From assembly GCA_034698045.1 (NCBI GenBank), contig JAQGAU010000652.1:1-25184 (forward strand): a stretch of DNA of 25,184 bases. The letters are read 5' to 3'. Shown one piece after another: positions 1 through 9,671 of this stretch. The translations under genes and the position numbers were made by a program. Origin of the DNA: Paramacrobiotus richtersi. Lineage: Eukaryota > Tardigrada > Eutardigrada > Parachela > Macrobiotidae. The notes below the pieces were generated by a model. That model saw only the letters and a program-made list of their open reading frames with translations. It was not told where the DNA came from and made no database searches. Numbering within the stretch: position 1 is the stretch's first letter; each line of letters begins with the position of its first letter.

Positions 1-1068
1 ATTGTGAATTGATGTTCTGGGTATTAGAAATCAAAACGGAGGATACTGCAATGTTTACAGGTGCGCGGGTGTTGTGGTTTCGCCTATACTTATGACAACT
101 TGACATGCCAACGGATGTAGTTATTTTACTATCCTTCAACGGTACTTCTAGAGTCTTCATGACCTCTGCGCGAGGAAAGCCGAAAGGATGATGCTCTAAA
201 CTAGTCTATACTACTTTCTGAAAGTCGTTCGTGTAGATTGTTATTCTGCAATGACTTTACGCAAAAAGGGCGGAAGCACTTGCAAACCGCATTGTTGTCA
301 CGTTTGAGACCGTATATCTTATACACAGCGGACTGGATTGCATAATGGCCACACGTCTATATGTTTTCCGTTAACTGTAGCGCCTGCCGAAGTGCCACAC
401 TAACAAGCTTATATTGTAAGCACCGAACACCTGTAGAGCAGCATAGTTGCATTCTTAATATTATTATCACAAACAGTTCCTACTGTCTTATGCTGTCTTT
501 ATATGCGGATACATGTCTCCATGTGACTTTTTAATACCCTGATAATCCGCTTTTTTGCATACGCAGCACAAGGCCGAGGTTCGAAAAGTTTTCCTTCGAT
601 CGAACACCTGTTGCCAGGCAAAAACGCTCAAGCGTAAAAAGGCACCGGCTGTATGTCTGCCAAACACGTTCCAGTCCACATATTACTGACTGACGCTATT
701 TCAACCTGTTTGTACCATTGAACAGCTGTGTGTAGTACAACCGCGCGTGTGTTCGTGTTTGTAGTTCTACGTCTTATCTTAAGAATCAGCTGTTGGACAG
801 TGTGCATTATTGAATAATGTTTATTTGAACTTATCAGCTGTAGTACGTGCAAACGCTGTGTATTACTTACTCGATCAGAACCCAAGCTTGCAGTTGAAGG
901 AATTCATTACTCTCTGATTGCTGCAGTATGAATACAACGCTCCGACCTCTTTAATTAGTGTTATCTTCACAGCGGTGTCTTATCGCAGTCCTTTACACAT
1001 GTAGTAAATCTTCGGGAAATATGTGAGCGCTTGTAATTTTCCGGTTCAATCACACTTATCAGACGGTT
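1..1068. other. Gene-free 5' flank, no coding region recognised
   Basis: No open frame here looks like a real protein; the minus-strand frames of 63-85 codons have no recognisable motif or signal peptide. The stretch contains one copy of a dispersed ~65-bp repeat (35-99). A possible splice acceptor lies at 1060-1062 (a pyrimidine-rich run ending TTATCAG). From there the reading frame of the downstream membrane-protein gene stays open, so an unseen upstream exon of that gene could lie here or beyond the window. Confidence 0.5.
35..99 (+). repeat. Dispersed ~65-bp repeat, copy 1
   Basis: This segment aligns without gaps to 4777-4841. Both begin AACGGAGG, share the core GCGCGGGTGTTGTGGTT, and end in CTTATGACAA. 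The intervening DNA differs between them. It is a short interspersed repeat of unknown class; the second copy lies in an intron of the Fuseless-like gene. Confidence 0.7.
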
Positions 1069-1101
1069 TTGCTCTTTAATTACATTTCTTATGAAGCCAG
1101 C

Positions 1102-4100
1102 ATGTATTGGCTTTCTTCCTTCAAGAAGCAGTCGCCGATTTGCTACGTGATCGTCGATCGTTTCCTCGTCTATTGTCTACTATGGCCCAGCGTGGTAGCG
1201 TACTGGGCGGCCATCTGGGCCGTGCTGGATTACTTTTTGAAGGACTATATGGTCACCTATGCGGAGCTCCTGATTTGGCTGTACATTGTGGCTGGAGTTC
1301 TTGTACTAGTTCTGCTCAATACTTTCCAGTATGATCTGACGGAAAAGTTCCTAAAGCCGCATGGTTCTGTGGTGAATATCATTGTGAAACGGGTGTACAC
1401 GGCCGTGGCGGGATGGGGGAATTTGTTCTTGTGGAAGGGTAAGTTTCAGTTTAGTAAATTACCAGATTTCATTCTGGGATGGCACGTTTCCGGAGAAGTG
1501 CACGTCGCATGAAGAATCCGCTACCTGGACGTGTTGTCTGATTTGATAGCGTGTGAGGTGCAAAGTGCTTGCTTGCCAAGTGTCATCCAAATTATGCAAG
1601 TCTGCAGAAGAAAGCGCGAGGAAATTGCATATGAGAACGATAGATAAGCCAGCAGAGAGCTACAGGCTTTGGCACAATGACAGACATTGTTGTAGTTAGC
1701 AGTTACTGATAAAGTTTAGCGCAATCAACAAGTAATCGTTATGTTATGATTTATTTAGTTATTAGAAACGAAATAACGAATTAATATATCCGTGGCTGAA
1801 ACAGCAAGATTTAATGCTACATACCCAGTCCCCCCTGACCGCCCCAAGGGTGGCCCCCTTGGAGCGGTGAGGAGACAAGCTTCGTCCCGGTGGAATCAGC
1901 TGACACGAGATGCTCGTCAAATGATAATGCAGGTTTGATTTCGCCAATAGTTGGGAAAATGGACAGAACCTGGCCTTTGTGCTGCGAAACGCGACAGTAG
2001 GGTAATTTGAGGCAGATCGTCTGAATTTCAGCCAAATTCGCACGGAAATCGCTTGGAGTGACACCAGAACAGACAAACGCACACTCGAAAATTGTTTTTT
2101 TTCTATAAAGTTAAATCGAAAATGAGTTGAAAAGACCCTCTGAATGTTCCTCAACCGACTGGCGCGAAGGTTGTAAATGCTGCGACTGGCGCGAACCGCG
2201 AAGGTGACGATCATTTTCGAGTCAGGACTCAGAAGGTCTGATTATTAGCCGAATTTGCACAGAACTCGGCCGCAGTGGCATCAGAAACTGAAATTAAACA
2301 CCAGAAACAGAAACGAACTTGAACATTCAGGTTTACATATGCAACTGCTGTATTTCTTTAAAGTCCGCCTAAATGTTTCTCCACGGATTTCGGAGCTTTT
2401 AATGTTGTACAGCAGCCAGCTGCAGGATAATACTACACACTAGACGCGTGCTGATAGTAATTATCATTGTTGTACTGCTCACTATTTGATAATAATAATA
2501 ATTATTGTTATCAGTTAATCTTTCAGTCTTTGTCGCCCAGATGTATGGCTAGGCTTGGCAAGGAACATTCCTGCCACGTGCTCTTGTATAGACGTATCAC
2601 TGAATATCACGGTTAACAACAACTTTATTCCTGTGTCATGCTCCTGTCCAGTCAGATGTAATCAGCGCTGTCGGGTGAGTAACCGACCAGGATATGCTAG
2701 CGCATAAAAATTTCTGTTGGCAACTTGGCATTGTTGTTCTTTTCGGCAGTGCAGGAAATAATTTTGCCGGTCTCCACTTGCAATCGCAGTGCGCAATCAG
2801 AATCATTAGAATCAGATATTGTGTGCGCTATATAGACCGGAAGCGGCTCACAACTCTGGCTTACAGCCAAAGTTATATGTAAACTGGCAAAAACGCGTGT
2901 ACTTGCCAAGTACAGCTACGGTACCCTCGTCGAAATAGTACCTTGAGATGGATAGCATCAGCATTTTGCATTATTCACTCGATGACCGCCTTCGCTGGCG
3001 CTTTTTAATGAACTTGTGCGAGAAGATTACGTAAACTGTGTAGGCACGTGACTATACATGTCGAGCATTCAATGTCCAAAATTCGGGCAATGGAAAGAAT
3101 CTTTTTCGGGTTTTTTTTTGTTTCCCACTTCGCTCGCGCATTTCTTATACACCTTCTGCTTCAAGTTTCCGAGTTGCTTTGTTTATTCTGTTACCAGAAT
3201 ATTTATGTTTTGCAGGAATCTGGTGGGCTCAGGATCACTATGCCGGTGTATCATGGAGAAGCGGCTTGTTTTCCCTTATCCTAGGGGCCGCATTACTGGT
3301 CGCATTACGCTCTTCGTGTAACGGGATCGCCGTACCCCTGGGAACGGCTTTTGATGAACACGATCAGTTCTTTATCATTCCCACTCGATTTCAGATGAAG
3401 GTAACGTAACGGTAAAAGGCGAAGATACGTTTCGATGCGTTTTTGTTCCGCTAGCTTGAAAGTGTGTTAGAGTGTACTGCGATTGTGCGAGTCTGCAGGT
3501 GTTTTCTATAAGGAAATCGGTGAAAGGTTGTTTTTGAGGACAGAAGAAAACCGATCTGCTTGTTTTTTGTTTCAGCGTTTAAGCATGGAAATTATGCACG
3601 GCAACGTCAGTTTGATTTTGGCTACTAATTATAGCTTATTATTCCTTTGCGTGCTAAATGGGACAATTGTTTTATTTGATTTTTTAGAAATTTTATTGTA
3701 CCAACATTGTTTCTGGGCGTTTGCCAATTAATATATTATATCTAGCCCGTCAGACGATGCCGGAAGGTGACTTTTGCAAACCTACCACAATGTCATAGAG
3801 TTTTTGTGGAGTTTTATGAATTGTTCATGTATTGAAAGAGGCTTTCTGTACAACCAGCTATACTTTTTTTAGAATGATCAGCGTTGCCTACTCTTCCTCG
3901 ATTCACTATTCTCCGTAGCCGTGGTTGGCTCCTTAGTCGTGTTTGAATGGCGCGGTGTCTGGGTCTTACTGGACCTTCTAATCTATCCCGACAACAAACC
4001 AGTCAGTGCCATTCTAACGGTTGTAATCGGCTACACCTTCACGCTGATGGTGGACATGTCCCAGAAGTTAGCCTGTGATATCTCCACTTACGTGGAGAAG

Positions 4101-5300
4101 CGGTACAGCTGGTGGTGGAAACTCATCTTTGAGGATGTCTACCTGTTTTCCGCGAAAGTGATGCTGTTGTTTGGATGGCGGGGAATCTGGGTGGGGTGTG
4201 AGTTGTGGATTCGTGAAGAGAACTATGTGGATGTTCGGATCTGGAATGCCCTGATCATGCTGGTTGTGGCGTACATGATACCGACAATGCTACTGCATGC
4301 CAATTCGTTTTTCATTCTGGAGGTGTCCATTGACGGGGGAATGGCCGATGGGCAGGGGTGTAAGGTGAAGGTCACCGTGCTTAACCATTTCATTGAGGTT
4401 AGTCGGAAAGTCATTTGAAGTGCATTTTAAGACGTCGATCGCAGTCTTCTGGGTAGTCGAAGGTGTATGAACCATTCGTCAGCTGAAATCATACTTTCTG
4501 TGTTTCTGGGAAATATCTGCGTGTTGTCATAAGTATCGGCGCAACCTTTGAGATTTCAAAAACATAATACAACCTCCGAACTGAATGTTGGTCAGAACGA
4601 TCATCATAGATACGTGCATTTATCATCGAAGTTTCAAGAAGCTTAGACGCTGTTATGTTACGCTGTTATTTGACAAGAAAATGCTGTTTAAACTTTTCGC
4701 GGCTAGTCCGCAACAACCGAACGTTGCGCGCACAAACGGATCTCTGTGTATCGAAGTTTTCGCTATTACAGTTCACAACGGAGGGTGGTGGTATGCTCAC
4801 AAGAGCGCGGGTGTTGTGGTTGCGCTCATGCTTATGACAATACGCGGAATCTTCTCTTAACTCCCTGAAATGAGATTGTCTTCCAGATTGTAATACGTTA
4901 AGCTGGGTTGAAATGATAGTTATGCATTTACTGAAAAACCACAGTGTGTACAATAATTTTTAAGTTGAACTTTCGGTTAAGGAGAAGACAAAGCAAGAAA
5001 GGATTTCTTGTCACTTACTGTTATTCTTACGTCCAGTTCATTTGAAATGGCATTACTCCATTCCAGTGAGAATTTTTGAGCAAAAGTCTACGACAATGTT
5101 TGTGAATTTTTGTTACGCTGTTTGATGCCATTGCTCTTGTTTGATAGTTCTGGGATCCAGAGAAGAAAAAGGCCAGAAAAGCCAAGCTGTTGGCGAAAGA
5201 GAAGATCTCCATGTTGGAAAGCAAGTCGTCCAACGGGTCATCAGGTCTCAGTGGCGCATCGGCCGATAGTACTACAGACACCAAACCGCCTATTCCATAA
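1102..5300 (+). CDS. Eight-transmembrane Fuseless-like protein (four exons)
   Basis: Predicted exons are 1102-1438, 3216-3400, 3873-4397 and 5148-5300, in phase, giving about 399 aa and ending TAA. Donors are GTAAGT, GTAACG and GTTAGT; acceptors are TTTTGCAG, TTTTTTAG and TTGATAG. The protein is almost all membrane helices: eight hydrophobic segments in four pairs, then a short basic tail (DPEKKKARKAKLL) and a Ser-rich C terminus ending KPPIP. A Trp motif recurs at the end of each odd helix: YWAAIW, LWKGIW (built across the first splice junction), EWRGVW and GWRGIW. This eight-helix architecture and the length fit the Fuseless family, which in Drosophila is needed for presynaptic calcium channel organisation. 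The family call rests on architecture and motif memory, not a database hit. The first in-frame ATG is 1102, but the frame is open upstream to a possible acceptor at 1062, so the true N terminus may lie in an earlier exon. The stop codon overlaps an AATAAA. Confidence 0.68.
1439..3215 (+). other. Intron 1 of the Fuseless-like gene, with degenerate repeat content
   Basis: A 1.78-kb intron bounded by GTAAGT and TTTTGCAG. It contains a GC-rich patch (about 1826-1870) and a direct repeat CGACTGGCGCGAA at 2156-2168 and 2183-2195. It also has a ~39-bp degenerate duplication (2030-2068 and 2247-2285, roughly three quarters identical). A 150-codon minus-strand frame (1762-2214) covers this patch but has no recognisable domain. 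I read the middle of the intron as decayed mobile-element DNA, not a nested gene. Confidence 0.5.
2030..2285 (+). repeat. Degenerate direct duplication within intron 1
   Basis: AGCCAAATTCGCACGGAA at 2030 and AGCCGAATTTGCACAGAA at 2247 begin two ungapped ~39-bp copies. The 13-bp exact direct repeat CGACTGGCGCGAA (2156-2168, 2183-2195) lies between them. This suggests an old tandem or mobile-element-derived block. Confidence 0.5.
3401..3872 (+). other. Intron 2 of the Fuseless-like gene
   Basis: Bounded by GTAACG and a T-rich acceptor ending TTTTTTTAG. An 82-codon open frame (3483-3731) inside it has no recognisable features and does not continue the flanking protein, so I see nothing else in this stretch. 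Confidence 0.6.
4398..5147 (+). other. Intron 3 of the Fuseless-like gene
   Basis: A 750-bp intron between GAG/GTTAGT and TTGATAG/TTC, phase 0. It carries the second copy of the dispersed ~65-bp repeat (4777-4841). Nothing else was recognised. Confidence 0.6.
4777..4841 (+). repeat. Dispersed ~65-bp repeat, copy 2
   Basis: Same-strand, ungapped partner of 35-99, sharing the core GCGCGGGTGTTGTGGTT and flanking blocks AACGGAGG and CTTATGACAA. It lies inside intron 3 of the Fuseless-like gene. Confidence 0.7.
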
Positions 5301-5304
5301 TAAA
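5299..5304 (+). promoter_or_regulatory. Polyadenylation signal AATAAA overlapping the stop codon
   Basis: The TAA stop at 5298-5300 shares two bases with AATAAA. If used, the Fuseless-like mRNA would have a 3' UTR of only about 20-30 nt. Other usable signals further downstream cannot be excluded. Confidence 0.45.
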
Positions 5305-7496
5305 CATAGTTTTCATACTGCCGGCTTTTTTGCTCACTGTATCGGTCTTTTGTAATTGTTATTCTTCGTATAAGCGACGTAATGAGCGCAGTCCATGGGA
5401 GTTTTGGTTGTTTTTCCACTGTGTCCTTACATCGTCATGCTGTACCATATGCAGTTTTTACTCCCGCGTGCAGGATATCGGTTCCCCAAGTTTGTTCCCT
5501 TAAAAACTGTTCCTTAGTGTTCTACTGCACAAAGTGACATTGTCTTTTCGCATTGTTATTTTAGCCACCTGATCACCCGCAGCTTTCGTTGTTTTGGATA
5601 TTAAAGTCACGGATCGTTCCCCGAAGTACTTGGCAGTCTTCTTGCAGATTTTTGTATCAGGTCCTAATGAGAATTTTTGTCTGCGAATTCGTTCAAAATT
5701 AGGTGGTTCTAAGGCTTGTGCAACACTGCAAATGCAACGAGACTAGAAAAAATTCCAGGTCAGTATCAGCGCTGGTCCGTTATTTTACCTACCGGATAAC
5801 TTTGAAAATTACCGAAAGAGGGTTCCTGCTCCAGTAAAAAAGTGGAAGGATTCGGAATCAAACGCGAACGGAGCGGAGACATTTACCGTTTACCACCGTT
5901 CCATTACTCGCCTGTTCTGAGACTTCGAAAACAGAAATATTATTTACAAAGTACGTACTTTGTAAATTCCGTATACGGAATCTATACCTTGTTGTAGAAA
6001 TTACTGTGTCCGCATTCAGGTAGCGTAGAGTACTTTTACCCTATGGGATTCGTGCAGGACAACTTGGCTATCACACTACACGGCTTTATTGAACTTCTTG
6101 CAAACAACGAACAAAATCAGTTTTACAGAGTACGAAGAATCAACGCATTCCAGGTTCAGCATGTCAGCTCACTATAGATGCTCACGTAACCTGTAAAAGG
6201 TACAACGTAGAGCAAACTGTTAGACTTGCGAATCAGAAATGTTCCAGTGTATATTGGGCTATGAACGATGGTACCGACGCGTACATATTATCTTCCAATT
6301 TTCTCGACCAATTCTGATAAACTATTGCGTATAACACATCGGGATTGCGTTGGTTTGTAATTGGTGTCTACAGAGGACTGGATGGGATTGTGGGCGGGAC
6401 ACTGCGGCAACATCGTATTAGTATGTTACGGTACCAGGTGGAGTATCTGTGAATTATTGGTTTAGAAAGGCAAATAAAAGCAGACAGGCTAGATGACGAG
6501 ATCGGGGATACAGAATTCATTGATCTGCAACGAAAGACAGTATTTAACTTAATCAATAGGAAATATAATCGATACAAAGTACACGCAGGAAGAGTTCATG
6601 TACAATGTGGAAGTTCAGGCCTACTAACTCTATATCCGCTTCATAATCGGAAACTGCAACAGCCGAGCGCAGTAATAAGCACTCCGTGTGAGATAACTGT
6701 CACATTTTGGAGGTTTCCAGTGTAAGCATCGTTGAAACTGTTATAGCCGTTGTTTATCGCACAGGATGCAGTGGAATTCAGTTGCCGAATAAAAACTTTC
6801 AAGGTTCAGCAGTGTTTGATACTCAATGAAAATTAGTGCGACTTAGCTAACTTAGCAGATCGGCCACCGTCAGCACGTCTTGCGTATTTTTCATCAGGTG
6901 GAAAAGGTTTCACTCTGCAGTTGATATGATGAGTTACAAGTAGACGTATAAATGCAGCGAGTTGTCAGCCCTTGTTGTGGAATACGACTAGGTGACATGT
7001 CGGTTCCTGATTATCGGATCGCTATCTAACAATCCCAAATTTATCGTAAATCTGCGGAATATGTTTGTCCGTTAATTTACGAGAAGTTTGGGAGCTGTAG
7101 CCAAATACTTCAACATCCAACAGCACAAATGTCGAGTTGACAGCAACCAGTGAGTGCATCGTACGTACTTCCATGGAGAAAGCGTTGAGTAAAGCGGATG
7201 TGAATACCTCTTTCTTGTATAATAATGTTTCTGGATTATTACCCGAAATTTATAACAGCGTGGCCCAGCTGATTTCGTAGTGCATTCAGATGTACTGTGA
7301 AAACAGCTGTGCCACACTGTAAAAATTTAACGTATAATTTGATTTATTATCAATTCAGAAATATTTGCGGTATAATTATGTTAAATGATCCTTATCTGAT
7401 ATTACAAACAAATTACTTATGCGATGATACAGACAAGAACATTAGCTAATGGTGACCTGAAAATTACTGGTCTACATTTGTGCGGTTTTATTATCC
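5305..7496. other. Long non-coding stretch, no gene recognised
   Basis: About 2.2 kb without a convincing coding region on either strand. Open frames are short, AT-rich and featureless. The one clear structural element is the pair of overlapping palindromes at 5942-5981. A minus-strand frame at 7072-7316 follows a good acceptor (TTTTTACAG) and is phase-compatible with the signal-peptide exon at 8353-8416. It is Cys-containing but otherwise unrecognisable. Confidence 0.5.
5942..5981. repeat. Two overlapping perfect palindromes
   Basis: A perfect 26-bp palindrome (5942-5967, centred on GTAC/GTAC) runs directly into a perfect 16-bp palindrome ATTCCGTATACGGAAT (5966-5981). The two share bases 5966-5967. 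No spacer loop exists in either. They lie in gene-free DNA about 640 bp downstream of the Fuseless-like gene. Confidence 0.85.
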
Positions 7497-8416
7497 TTAG
7501 TGGGTGAAGTTATAAAATGATTCGGCGGAGGACGAACAAGTGATACAGGTAAAGCGGAGGAGTTTTAAGTGTTCCTGTGTCAAACTGCAAGAAACTCTAT
7601 AATTATCCTGATAGTGGCACTGCGTTACATCCAATGCATGGCTTTTGTGATTCCTGTCTTTAATGTTAACCCAATTGCAGCTCGAGTGTACTAACAATAC
7701 GTAAGCCGCAACCAGAAAAAATGTACAGCGACACTCCGGTTTAGCGCATCATGCAGTTTTGTTTGTTGTGGGACTTTAGACTTCCTTATTTATTGTTGCG
7801 GTTGGCAGTCTGGACCGAATCCCACATACTTAAAGTCTTCATCGACGCAGAATATGGGAACAACGTCGGGACCGGTTTGCTTTCGGGCGAATTTTCCGTT
7901 TTCTTTGCATTTTGGCACGAATACGTCTCCACGATCAAGAGCTAGGGAATGTTATATGGAATATATGATAAACTAATAAATTTGAGCATTACTGGAACAT
8001 CCTGCACAACTGGTAACTCACCTCGTTGGCGAGCTTCCGTACACGTGCACTGTAGTTGATTAACATATTGTCCCCGTGTTCGAGAACGGTCGTGCGAAAA
8101 GCAGGACGGTTTCCCATCTAAATTAATTACAAATGCTCAATATTTACGGTAGGCTGGAGTCAAGTCGATATATCGCGCGGCATTTGACATGCAGTGTTAC
8201 AGCATCACTTTGTATATGTAATTATTGTATTTGTAACCCGTGCAATTATGTTGTAGTAAGTAGTTGGACATAATGAGCAACTGCGCAGTTAGAATAGAAT
8301 CATAGAATCTTGGATGCCAATAAAATTTACAAAGGGTAGTTGTTTTTCAAACCTGCAGCAGTGAATGCTGAAATGCACAAAAGGGCGCAGAGAAGTAGGG
8401 ATACCATGTTATCCAT
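7497..8416 (-). CDS. Tentative small secreted protein gene (two exons)
   Basis: Exon 1 at 8353-8416 starts ATG and encodes 21 residues with a typical signal peptide (MVSLLLCALLCISAFTAA), ending in phase 1 at G/GTTTGA. The nearest phase-compatible second exon is 7497-7690 (acceptor ATTGTTAG). It gives a Cys-containing tail of 64 residues with segments such as DVTQCHYQDNYRVSCSL, then a stop. A competing second exon is 7072-7316 (acceptor TTTTTACAG), also in phase and also Cys-containing (HSCFHSTSECTTKSAGPRC). The signal-peptide exon is the better-supported part; the donor is weak and phase agreement alone has a one-in-three chance. The family is unknown. The start resembles that of the secreted-protein exon at 24799. 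Confidence 0.28.
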
Positions 8417-9671
8417 CTGGGAGAGAGTAACGTGATTTCTGTAAGGATATAAATTATTATACTGATGTGTGTATGGGTTCCAGATACGAACACGGATTAT
8501 TAACTTATTAACTGACTGCAATGCATTCAATGCAGCTCACAACTAGTAAACAAAGTTTTCTGCCAGGACTTGTATGATCGAAATCCTTCTATCGAAAAAC
8601 ACCAGACTGCTGCAAGCAATTAACAGCCGCTAATGACGATCTTATCGTTTATCTCCGTTCACCATGGTACGAAAATTAATCACCAACCCGATCTATACAA
8701 AAATGTGGCACTTAACGTTGACTGGCCAACGGTAATGTTTAACGTTAATGTTTACAGCAGGTACCTGTACCGCATACTGAGACTGTACTGCCTGAGGCCG
8801 TGCCTCGAATAAACTTGCTCCAGAAAACTGATAAAATCGTGCAAAAAAAAGGTTCATGCATATGCATTGTTGGGATGACGTTAATTACTAGTTGAGCATT
8901 GTATTACACGGCTAACATTAAACTGTCAGATGTACGTGCGTATGTACAGTATCATTGTACATGGATAATAATTATTGCCACTTTCACGCACCGTCGCCAG
9001 CAATGTCCAGTGCAAAGAGAATGCAAGTGCAAAAGGACTTTTTCATGCCTCTTTAGAAGTGACACCCAGAAGTGGCAGTTCAGCCAGGATGTCGGAAAAG
9101 GTTATCGTCGGCAAACTCTGTTTGTAACATAATTATGTACACATCCAGCTCGTGCATTTGACTGCTATATATATACTGATCATCAGTTTACCGGCCAGCG
9201 CGATGTCGACTTCGTAGGAACATATGTACCTACACAATGCAACAGTAAATCACAAGTTAGATGGTAAACTGCCACCCATCATAGCGGAACAAGAACAAAG
9301 AACTACAGTGTAATTATTCCGTAACCATGCTAGTCACTGTCATGCACCACCACCTCATTACATACCCCCATCGTATATTCAGCTCTCTCTTCTTGAAGAT
9401 CATTCGCTGACTGATTTCTCAACGAGCGTCGCATCACACACACGGCGCACTGCACCAGATCCTCCAACGGTGCGCAGCACTATTGTGTTACCGGCTTTAA
9501 TAGCCACTCTGACCCTGTAATCACTCACGTAATAACACAAAAAAACAGATGCCATTATGGTCAATCAAACCATATGTAATGTACTGATCCGCTGCAAAAA
9601 AGTGGAACAAACTTTCTCTCTCAGTCGGATCTCCACCCGACGATGCATATCTCTGCGTTATAATCGGCATC
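8417..9671. other. Upstream region of the 741 aa structural protein gene
   Basis: No coding region was recognised. Possible regulatory content: a TATATATA run at 9166-9173 and a copy of the AACAAGAACAA-type motif at 9288-9307. A TCAGTC initiator-like site at 9621-9626 lies about 50 bp before the start codon at 9672. Confidence 0.4.
9288..9307 (+). promoter_or_regulatory. Shared upstream motif, divergent copy
   Basis: AACAAGAACAAAGAACTACA matches the first part of the motif found upstream of the two other Pro/Tyr-rich genes (14686-14706, 16625-16645). It lies about 384 bp before this gene's ATG. It could be a shared transcription factor site, but this copy is the weakest of the three. Confidence 0.35.

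Noticed and set aside
1762..2214. A 150-codon minus-strand frame as a real gene
   Set aside because: No recognisable domain, and it spans the repeat-containing middle of an intron. It is kept only as a possible mobile-element remnant.
7751..7945. A 64-codon ATG-initiated plus-strand open frame
   Set aside because: No signal peptide, motif or splice partner; it lies in otherwise gene-poor DNA and its length is expected by chance.
9166..9187. TATATATA with a nearby TCAGT as the promoter of the 741 aa gene
   Set aside because: The spacing of about 19 bp is shorter than a standard TATA-initiator distance and it lies nearly 500 bp from the ATG without a visible 5' UTR exon. It is noted but not called as the promoter.
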